The notes under the pieces are model-generated. The model was not told the origin of the DNA, made no database searches, and saw nothing but the letters and a program-made list of their open reading frames with translations. Shown here piece after piece: positions 1-4,901 of a stretch of DNA of 5,755 nucleotides. Position numbers and translations under genes: made by a program. The stretch is from positions 1-5,755 of the forward strand of contig JBOGFC010000116.1 in NCBI GenBank assembly GCA_050742155.1. The letters run 5' to 3'. Origin of the DNA: JBOGFC01 sp050742155. GTDB taxonomy: Bacteria > Actinomycetota > Acidimicrobiia > Spongiisociales > JALYHC01. How positions within the stretch are numbered: position 1 is the stretch's first letter; each line of letters opens with the position of its first letter.

Positions 1-314
1 GCGTTGACGGCCACGTTGGAGAAGGGGGTGGACTCGGCTTGCCAGGCCTGCTCGAGGAGATGGTCGGTGTTGCCCTCCCAAAAGTCGATCGACTCCCGCA
101 CCTGGTGGAAGAGGCCCATGAAGGTGACCCGCTTGCCGGCCCAGGCGCTCATGGCGTCGAGCTCGGCGGCCCCGTTCCAGTGGTCGTCCGGGTACATCCC
201 GCCGTACACCACCCCCTCGGCCTGGATCTGGTCGGCGGCCAGCGCCGACGAAACAGGCGCCGCCAGCAACCCAACCATCAGCACCAGGGTGACCAAGGAT
301 CGATACCTCCGCAT
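1..314 (-). CDS. Secreted GH26-like protein, N-terminal part (runs off window start)
   Basis: An ATG at 312-314 opens a minus-strand frame that stays open to the window edge (104 complete codons). Residues 1-27 form a signal peptide: a basic start (MRRYR), a hydrophobic core (LVTLVLMVGLLAAPV) and a likely cleavage site after ALA. The mature part aligns without difficulty to the N-terminus of the GH26-like protein at 3044-4840. Shared stretches are VxYGGMY/VHVGVYSD, AMSAWAGKRVTFMGLFH/GMAAWAGQRVSFAGIFH and QAWQAESTPFSNVAVNA/QAWRVRSTPFVNVMVNA, so the two are paralogs. The GH26 active-site regions would lie beyond the window, so catalytic competence cannot be judged. It follows the flippase gene after 47 bases and is probably the last visible gene of the operon. 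No good Shine-Dalgarno precedes the ATG. The export signal and paralogy are seen directly; the GH26 assignment is inferred through the paralog. Confidence 0.82.
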   Translation of the reverse strand, partial: MRRYRSLVTLVLMVGLLAAPVSSALAADQIQAEGVVYGGMYPDDHWNGAAELDAMSAWAGKRVTFMGLFHQVRESIDFWEGNTDHLLEQAWQAESTPFSNVAVN

Positions 315-335
315 AGCTGGCGGTATCGCACCGGG

Positions 336-365
336 AGGCTACGACTTGAGGAGGGCTCCGTTCAA
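336..365 (-). promoter_or_regulatory. Possible internal promoter before the second GH26-like gene
   Basis: On the minus strand, TTGAAC (360-365) and TAGCCT (336-341) are separated by 18 bases. They resemble a housekeeping sigma -35/-10 pair and would start transcription about 15 bases before the ATG at 314. The -35 element overlaps the stop codon of the flippase gene. In GC-rich DNA such matches arise by chance, so this is only a candidate. The gene may simply be co-transcribed with the upstream genes. Confidence 0.2.
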
Positions 366-1594
366 ATCGAGCGGGGCGGCTTCCAGATCGCCGCCGAGAC
401 GAAAGCCAGGGCGGCCGCCTCCCCGGCCACGAAGGCGGCCCCGGTCTTGAGGGAGGGCGAGCCGGGGGCCAGGGCCAGCACCACCGCCGCCACCGCCAGG
501 GCGGCCAGCCAGGCCACCGCCAGCCGAGGCGTCTCGTTGCGGGCCACCAGCACCTGGTTGCCCACCATGGCCGCCGCCCCCACGACGACCCCTCCCACCG
601 CCAGGGCGGCGAGGAGCGGCTCGGGCCGGAACTGCTCCCCGAACAGCAAGGCGACGATGGCCGGACCGATCACCAATCCCACCAGCCCCCCCACCGCCCC
701 CAGCAGCGCTCCCGCCACCCCCAGCCGCACCGCCCAGGGCCGCAGCCGGGCCCGGTCGCCGTCCGCCACCACCCGCGTGAAGGGAGGCAGCACCCGGGCG
801 AGCAGGCTGTAGCCCATGGTGAGCGGGCCCCGAAAGAGCGTGAAGGTGACGAAGAAGACGCTCACCGCCGCCGGGGAGGCCCCCAGCGCCGCCACCACCA
901 GCGGGCCGCCGGCCAGGATGGTCTGCGAGGCGGCCGAGGCGGCCACGTAGCCGGCCAGGAAGCGCCCCAGCCCGCCCCCGTCGGCCGCCTCCCCCTCGCC
1001 TTCCCGAAACGGCCGCCAGAGGAGGATGGCCAGCGGGGCCAGGGCCATCGTCCCGGTCAGGGCCAGCCCGGAGGGGATCGTGGCCAGCACCAACCCGGCC
1101 GCCACCAGCCGGGAGATCGACTCGGCCCCGGTCACCAGTCCATAGGCCCGGAAGCGCCGCCTCCCGGCCAGGTACCCGCGCCCCAAGGCGAAGAGCCCGT
1201 AGCCGATGACGATCAGGCCGGCCGCCCCCGCGAAGGCCCCCTCGCCGAGGAAGAGCCGTTCTCGGGTGGCCCACACGAACAGCACCGTGCCGGCCGCCAC
1301 GGCGGCGATCACCCCCGCCGCCGAGCCCAGCACCCGTCCGGGGAGCCGGTCCGGGCCGAGAGCCAGCTGGCGGGTGGCGAACTGCTCGATGGGGAACAGC
1401 AGCACGGTGAAGGCCAGGAACTGGATGGTCCACAGCACGGTGACCGGGGCGAACTCCACCGGTCCCAGCACCCGGCCCCCCACCACCTGGAACAGGTAGG
1501 CACCCACCGCGGCCAGCCCGGTGGCGCCCACCATGTGGGCGGTGCCGTCCCGGCCCAGCCGGGCGGCCAGGCCCGGCTGCTCGCTGATGCTCAT
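362..1594 (-). CDS. Polysaccharide flippase-like membrane protein (Wzx/MOP superfamily)
   Basis: This 410-residue protein is strongly hydrophobic throughout, with about 12 likely membrane segments. Examples are residues 21-38, 47-66, 88-108, 120-140, 160-175, 178-193, 212-236, 241-258, 289-318, 327-349, 357-377 and 386-404. Length and layout fit O-antigen/exopolysaccharide flippases of the MOP superfamily, which move lipid-linked oligosaccharides across the cytoplasmic membrane. Supporting details are an N-terminal GLAAVGAYLFQVVGGRVLGPVEFA stretch (the usual helix 1, then a G-R-x-LGP-x-x-F/Y turn), the basic loop GRGYLAGRRRFRAYG (138-152) ending helix 4, and LFGEQFRP (317-324) in the second half. 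The ATG at 1594 lies 26 bases after the L,D-transpeptidase stop. No clear Shine-Dalgarno is visible, although a TAGCAT at 1613-1618 on this strand could be a -10 element. Neighbouring glycosyltransferase and surface-enzyme genes support a role in polysaccharide export. Substrate is unknown, and a related non-flippase MOP transporter remains possible. Confidence 0.78.
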   Translation of the reverse strand: MSISEQPGLAARLGRDGTAHMVGATGLAAVGAYLFQVVGGRVLGPVEFAPVTVLWTIQFLAFTVLLFPIEQFATRQLALGPDRLPGRVLGSAAGVIAAVAAGTVLFVWATRERLFLGEGAFAGAAGLIVIGYGLFALGRGYLAGRRRFRAYGLVTGAESISRLVAAGLVLATIPSGLALTGTMALAPLAILLWRPFREGEGEAADGGGLGRFLAGYVAASAASQTILAGGPLVVAALGASPAAVSVFFVTFTLFRGPLTMGYSLLARVLPPFTRVVADGDRARLRPWAVRLGVAGALLGAVGGLVGLVIGPAIVALLFGEQFRPEPLLAALAVGGVVVGAAAMVGNQVLVARNETPRLAVAWLAALAVAAVVLALAPGSPSLKTGAAFVAGEAAALAFVSAAIWKPPRSI

Positions 1595-1620
1595 CGTCGG
1601 ATCAGGGCCGGGATGCTAGG

Positions 1621-3027
1621 TCAGCCGTAGACGTGGATCGGCATCCCCACCCAGATCTGGTACTTCAGCCAGTCCATGTCCCACATGGTCACCCGGATGC
1701 ACCCGTGCGAGGCCGGGTAGGGAGGGACGCTGGGCGACCCGTGCACGGCATAGCCGCCGTAGAAGTAGAAGGGGTTCCAGAGCTCCCCGAGGTAGGAGAC
1801 CCGCAGGCCGGTCACGTTCCAGACGAAGGTGAAGTCGCCCCGCGGGGTGACGGCCCGCACCAGTTGGCCGCTCTGGTTGTAGAAGAGCTCCCCGTTTCCC
1901 GAGGAGATGGGCAGCACCGCCGTCACCTGGTGGTTGCGCACCAGCATGAGGATCTGGCGGCCGATGTCGACCTCCACCCGGTCGGGCTCGGTCGGCCTCG
2001 AGGGGGCCACCGGCTGGTGCCCCAACAGGTCCCAGTAGGCGGTGCGGAACACCCCGTCCCGGGTGAGCCCGTGGTACTTCTGGAAGGCCATCACTGCCGC
2101 CTGGGTGGCCACGTTGAACACGTCCCCGCCCCCCGGGCGGAAGTGGGCCTGGGCGAGGGCGGTGTTGAGCATCTGCACCCACGGTCCCTGGTTGCCCAGC
2201 CACAGGGTGGGCCCCGAGCACACGAAGGAACGGGGCGCCCCACCGGCGAGCCCGAAGGTCCCGGCCACCGGGGCCATCGAGGTCGTCCCGTGCTCGACGG
2301 CGCGGTCCGCCACCCCGGTCCCGTTGGTGTCGGAGAGGTAGAAGGTGCAGGTGGCCGGCCGGTAGATGGCCACCGTCTGGTCGCCATCCCCGTCCCAGTC
2401 GCCGGCCAGCACCTGGTCGCCCAGGTCGCCGTAGACGAACTGCAGGTCGGCCGCCGAGTCGTGCTCGAAGTTGAGATAGACCAGGCCGCTGGACGAGCGG
2501 CGCAGGCCGATCTCGTCCTTCCCGTCGGCGTCGAAGTCACCGGCGAAGGGAACGTCCCCGGGGTTGCCGAACAGGTAGTCCTGGTCGGCCGGCCGGGTCC
2601 CCAGGGCGTTGGACAGGTAAACGCGGCCCTCCGAGGGCCGGTAGATGGCCAGCGTGTCGAAGCAGTCCCCGTCCCAGTCCCCGGCCAGGGGGATGTCGGA
2701 GGGGTTGCCGTAGAAGAAGGAGATGTCCGCTACCCCGGTCGTGTTGGAGTTGCGCAGGTAGACGAAACCGTTGGACCGCCGGTACATGCCGGGGGTGTCG
2801 ATCCCGTCGCAGTTCCAGTCCCCCACCAGCGGCACGTCCCCCGGGATGCCGTACCAGAAGCTGTGGGAGCCGCCGCCCGGGTCGGTCAGGTGCCACTCGC
2901 CGGTGGACGTGTCGACCGAGCCGACCTGATCCGGGGAGGCATGGGCGGCCGGAGCGAATGCCAGCCAGGTCGCCATGCTGACCACCGCCGACGCGAAGGC
3001 CGACCTTCTCCCGTCGATCCTCATCAC
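1621..3027 (-). CDS. Secreted L,D-transpeptidase with FG-GAP-like repeats and peptidoglycan-binding domain
   Basis: This 468-residue exported protein has four parts. Residues 1-30 are a signal peptide with likely cleavage after AHA. Residues 36-262 hold four 46-47-residue repeats with Asp-rich loops starting at D70, D117, D164 and D210, plus a degenerate fifth (PVAGTFG, 253-259) lacking the Asp residues. Residues 273-335 resemble PG_binding_1 (GNQGPWVQMLNTAL, then AVMAFQKYHGLTRDGVFRTAYWDLL). Residues 349-467 are a YkuD L,D-transpeptidase domain with the motif HG(429-430)...SHGCIRV(440-446) and catalytic Cys443. Such enzymes cross-link peptidoglycan stems or attach molecules to them outside the membrane. 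Non-catalytic cysteines C73, C122, C227 and C270 could form two disulfides. The frame can start at GTG 3027 or the adjacent ATG 3024: GAGG lies 10 bases before the GTG, and a second GAGG lies 3 bases before the ATG. It follows the GH26-like gene by 16 bases. Domain identity is firm; the link to polysaccharide is inferred. Confidence 0.93.
   Translation of the reverse strand: MMRIDGRRSAFASAVVSMATWLAFAPAAHASPDQVGSVDTSTGEWHLTDPGGGSHSFWYGIPGDVPLVGDWNCDGIDTPGMYRRSNGFVYLRNSNTTGVADISFFYGNPSDIPLAGDWDGDCFDTLAIYRPSEGRVYLSNALGTRPADQDYLFGNPGDVPFAGDFDADGKDEIGLRRSSSGLVYLNFEHDSAADLQFVYGDLGDQVLAGDWDGDGDQTVAIYRPATCTFYLSDTNGTGVADRAVEHGTTSMAPVAGTFGLAGGAPRSFVCSGPTLWLGNQGPWVQMLNTALAQAHFRPGGGDVFNVATQAAVMAFQKYHGLTRDGVFRTAYWDLLGHQPVAPSRPTEPDRVEVDIGRQILMLVRNHQVTAVLPISSGNGELFYNQSGQLVRAVTPRGDFTFVWNVTGLRVSYLGELWNPFYFYGGYAVHGSPSVPPYPASHGCIRVTMWDMDWLKYQIWVGMPIHVYG
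2242..2922 (-). repeat. Protein repeat module (FG-GAP/VCBS-like) in the L,D-transpeptidase
   Basis: The module encodes four units of about 47 residues with the pattern F-x-YG-x-PGD-x-P-x-x-GDWDGDG-x-DT-x-A-x-YRP-S-x-G-x-x-YL, then one decayed unit. The DxDxDG loops are typical of calcium-binding FG-GAP/VCBS-type beta-propeller blades. Loop 1 reads DWNCDG and loop 2 DWDGDCFD, each carrying a cysteine. Unit order and signature residues match those of the module at 3179-3820. Calcium binding is inferred from the motif. Confidence 0.8.
2387..2409. repeat. 23-base direct repeat, copy 1
   Basis: These 23 bases are identical to 3285-3307 and lie in the fourth repeat unit of the L,D-transpeptidase gene, encoding the LAGDWDGDG loop. 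A second shared stretch of 16 identical bases occurs at 2685-2700 and 3571-3586, in the second unit of each gene. The two pairs are separated by almost the same distance (898 and 886 bases), as expected for collinear copies of one module. Confidence 0.75.
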
Positions 3028-3043
3028 CCTCGTGCCGCCTCGC

Positions 3044-4840
3044 TCAGGCTAACTCGAAGGATCCCCCCTTGCCGGGTACAGGCGCGCTGGGCTTCGGCAG
3101 GGCACGCAGCAACTCCTCCAGGCTCGGGGGCTGCAGAGGAACCGGGACCGAGTAGGGAGTGCCTCGCACCACCAACCGGTAGCGGCCCACCGCCACCGAG
3201 AAGTCGGCCGGACCGTCCTGGTGGGCCAGCTTGCCGTGGAGGCGTCCGGTCGAGGGCCGATAGGCGGCCACGGTGTCGATCCCGTCCCCGTCCCAGTCGC
3301 CGGCCAGGATCTGGTCGCCGGGGTTCCCGAACAGGAAGTGCCCACCGGCCGGCCCCCCCAGGTAGACGCGGCCCTCGGCGGGGCGGTAGACGGCCACCGA
3401 GTCGCGGCCGTCCCCGTCGAAGTCCCCGCTGAAGGGGTGGTCCCCTGGTTCCCCCAACGGGAAGGCCAGGTGGGCCACCGGCCGGCCCAGGGTATTGGAG
3501 AGATAGACCCGGGCCTCCGAGGGCCGAAAGACCGCCAGGGTGTCGCATCCGTCGCCGTCCCAGTCCCCCACCAGGGGGATGTCGGACGGCAGTCCGTACC
3601 GGAAGGAGGCGTCGGGGTCTCCCGGGCCGCTCGAGTGGCGGAGGAACAGTGCCCCGCTGGAGGGGCGATAGACGGCCGGGGTGGCCGTCCCGTCGCAGTC
3701 CCAGTCCCCGAGGAGCGGCACGTCCCCCGGCTCACCGAAGAAGAAGCTGGTCTCCGAGGCGCCCCAGGCCATCCCCTCGAGGACGTGTAGCCGCCATCCC
3801 CGATCAACGAAGGCCACCGAATCGCAGGTCTCTCCCGGGCCACAGAGCGGCGGTTGCTCGGCACCGAAGGGGAGCGGGCCGGGCTGGAACCACTCGGTCA
3901 GCGGCCACTGGTAGACGGTGGTGGGCCGCTGCAGGCCCTGCTTCCAGGCCGGATGGCCGGAGGTGCCGTCCCACACCAGCCAGTCGGTCTCCTTGTGGAA
4001 GTTGAAGTAGATGAGGCCCACCACGTTGGGGTCGGCGGCGGCCAGCGAGAAGAGCTCCTGCAGCCAGGCGTCCTTGGGGCCCCCGAGGCTGGAGGTGCCG
4101 GTCTGGGCGAGCAGGTAGGGCTTGGTGGGGGCGAGGGCGCGCAGCTCGTCGAGCACGGGAGCCACCACCTCCTGGACGCCCCGCCACCGATCCACCTCGC
4201 TCCCGAAGTTGAACGCCGAGACCCCGATGAGGTCCACGAATTGGTCTCCGGGGTAGTAGTCGACGATCGAATAGGGAGGCTCCGACGCCCCATTGGGAGC
4301 GAAGGCCCACCGCACCCAGGTCTCGTCGATGCCCATCTCCAAGAAGATGCGCCGAAAGCGCCGGTAGGCCGGCTTGAAGCTCTCCGGGTCCATCCCGTAG
4401 GCGACCCCGGGCGTGTTCATCTCCGGAAAGGGAGCGATGATGACCGAGCGGTTGGCGCCCTGGGCCACCCAGTCGCGCAGATGGGCGGCCAGGTTCGTAA
4501 TGGCCGGGTCGTATTGGCCCTCGGCGACGGCGGCGGCCGGGGCGTTCACCATCACGTTGACGAACGGGGTGGATCTGACCCGCCAGGCCTGGTCGAGCTT
4601 GGCGACCAGGTCGTCACCGTATGGGGTGACGGGCGTGGCCGTCATCCCGTGGAAGATCCCGGCAAAGCTGACCCGCTGGCCGGCCCAGGCGGCCATCCCC
4701 TCCAGGTCGGCGGCCGAGTCCGAGTACACACCCACGTGGACCGCCTCACCCTGCTTGATGCTCTCCTGGGCGGTGGCCGGAACGGCCGGGAGCACCAGGA
4801 CCACCAGGGCCATCGTGACCAGCCGCACCCCCCTCGCCAT
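3044..4840 (-). CDS. Secreted GH26-like protein with FG-GAP-like repeats; Gln at nucleophile site
   Basis: Counting from ATG 4840 the protein has 598 residues. Residues 1-24 are a signal peptide (MARGVRLVTMALVVLVLPAVPATA). Residues 32-301 resemble the GH26 (beta-mannanase-like) barrel: AWAGQRVSFAGIF, the acid/base segment PFPEMN with E140, VRWAFAPNG (176-184), YYPGDQFVDLIGVSAFNFG, and KPYLLAQTGTS ending strand 7. In GH26 enzymes the nucleophile Glu sits where this protein has Q246 (codon CAG at 4103-4105), so it may be inactive or use another mechanism. C333 and C339 lie in the linker. Four Asp-rich repeats start at D379, D426, D473 and D515. A Pro-rich tail of about 45 residues matches nothing I recognise. 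An in-frame ATG exists at 4852, but GGGAGG four bases before 4840 favours the shorter start. It is the first gene of the leftward operon. The substrate is unknown; a carbohydrate is likely. Confidence 0.83.
   Translation of the reverse strand: MARGVRLVTMALVVLVLPAVPATAQESIKQGEAVHVGVYSDSAADLEGMAAWAGQRVSFAGIFHGMTATPVTPYGDDLVAKLDQAWRVRSTPFVNVMVNAPAAAVAEGQYDPAITNLAAHLRDWVAQGANRSVIIAPFPEMNTPGVAYGMDPESFKPAYRRFRRIFLEMGIDETWVRWAFAPNGASEPPYSIVDYYPGDQFVDLIGVSAFNFGSEVDRWRGVQEVVAPVLDELRALAPTKPYLLAQTGTSSLGGPKDAWLQELFSLAAADPNVVGLIYFNFHKETDWLVWDGTSGHPAWKQGLQRPTTVYQWPLTEWFQPGPLPFGAEQPPLCGPGETCDSVAFVDRGWRLHVLEGMAWGASETSFFFGEPGDVPLLGDWDCDGTATPAVYRPSSGALFLRHSSGPGDPDASFRYGLPSDIPLVGDWDGDGCDTLAVFRPSEARVYLSNTLGRPVAHLAFPLGEPGDHPFSGDFDGDGRDSVAVYRPAEGRVYLGGPAGGHFLFGNPGDQILAGDWDGDGIDTVAAYRPSTGRLHGKLAHQDGPADFSVAVGRYRLVVRGTPYSVPVPLQPPSLEELLRALPKPSAPVPGKGGSFELA
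3179..3820 (-). repeat. Protein repeat module (FG-GAP/VCBS-like) in the GH26-like protein
   Basis: The module encodes four units of 42-47 residues with loops DWDCDG, DWDGDGCD, DFDGDGRD and DWDGDGID, each followed by a (V/A)-(Y/F)-RP strand. Cysteines C382 and C432 sit in loops 1 and 2, at the same places as C73 and C122 of the L,D-transpeptidase. Unit 3 is distinctive in both proteins (PFxGDFD), as is unit 4 (DQxLAGDWDGDG). A decayed half-unit (ADFSVAVG) follows. Confidence 0.8.
3285..3307. repeat. 23-base direct repeat, copy 2
   Basis: Identical to 2387-2409, in the same orientation, within the fourth repeat unit of the GH26-like gene. Recombination between the copies would remove about 0.9 kb and fuse the GH26-like N-terminal part in frame to the transpeptidase C-terminal part, because the copies encode the same loop in the same register. 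Confidence 0.75.
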
Positions 4841-4844
4841 GGGG

Positions 4845-4850
4845 CCTCCC
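4845..4850 (-). promoter_or_regulatory. Shine-Dalgarno site deciding the start of the GH26-like gene
   Basis: GGGAGG on the minus strand lies four bases before the ATG at 4838-4840. The alternative in-frame ATG at 4850-4852 has only a GC-rich run upstream with no such motif. The shorter start also gives a more typical signal peptide opening (MARGVR). Confidence 0.55.
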
Positions 4851-4889
4851 ATCGACCGCCGCCGGCCCGGCCTTGAGACCTAGCCGGGA

Positions 4890-4895
4890 TATCCT
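4890..4895 (+). promoter_or_regulatory. Candidate -10 element for a leaderless glycosyltransferase transcript
   Basis: TATCCT fits the TANNNT form of actinobacterial -10 elements and ends six bases before the GTG at 4902, so transcription would begin at or next to the start codon. No Shine-Dalgarno motif is present before this GTG, which agrees with leaderless translation. No good -35 element sits at the usual 16-18-base distance; a TTGAGA at 4873-4878 is too close (11 bases). Confidence 0.4.
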
Positions 4896-4901
4896 CAGCC
4901 T

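Larger units (their letters stand above)
4841..4901. promoter_or_regulatory. Divergent intergenic region with a GGATATCC palindrome
   Basis: This short gap separates the leftward operon from the rightward glycosyltransferase gene, so promoters for both directions must lie in it or extend into the neighbouring coding sequence. The perfect 8-base palindrome GGATATCC (4887-4894) is one of its few AT-containing stretches and overlaps the candidate -10 of the glycosyltransferase. The rest is a GC-rich run (4853-4872). I could not identify a convincing leftward promoter. Confidence 0.35.

Noticed and set aside
319..332. Possible hairpin (CGGT-ATCGC-ACCG) after the flippase gene
   Set aside because: The stem has only four pairs and no U-tract follows, so it does not qualify as an intrinsic terminator.
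39..812. A 257-codon plus-strand frame across the left-edge gene and the flippase
   Set aside because: It runs antisense to two supported genes and its product is low-complexity Ala/Ser/Thr/Pro/Arg.
339..1433. A 364-codon minus-strand frame overlapping the flippase gene
   Set aside because: The translation is Gly/Arg/Ala-rich without membrane segments, whereas the other frame gives a coherent multi-pass membrane protein.
1633..3432. A 599-codon open frame on the plus strand
   Set aside because: It lies antisense to the transpeptidase and the end of the GH26-like gene, and its protein is a low-complexity Val/Gly/Pro/Arg/His mixture. Long antisense frames are expected in GC-rich repeat-coding DNA, and the minus-strand genes have clear domains.
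2242..3820. The regularly spaced DNA repeats as a CRISPR-like or tandem non-coding array
   Set aside because: The period of about 141 bases equals 47 codons, the units are degenerate at third positions, and they encode conserved Asp-rich loops within two open genes.
3854..4876. A 340-codon plus-strand open frame opposite the GH26-like domain
   Set aside because: It is the antisense shadow of a recognisable secreted protein; its composition is biased and no motif is present.
4873..4878. TTGAGA as a -35 element for the glycosyltransferase gene
   Set aside because: It is only 11 bases from the TATCCT element, too close for normal sigma factor spacing.
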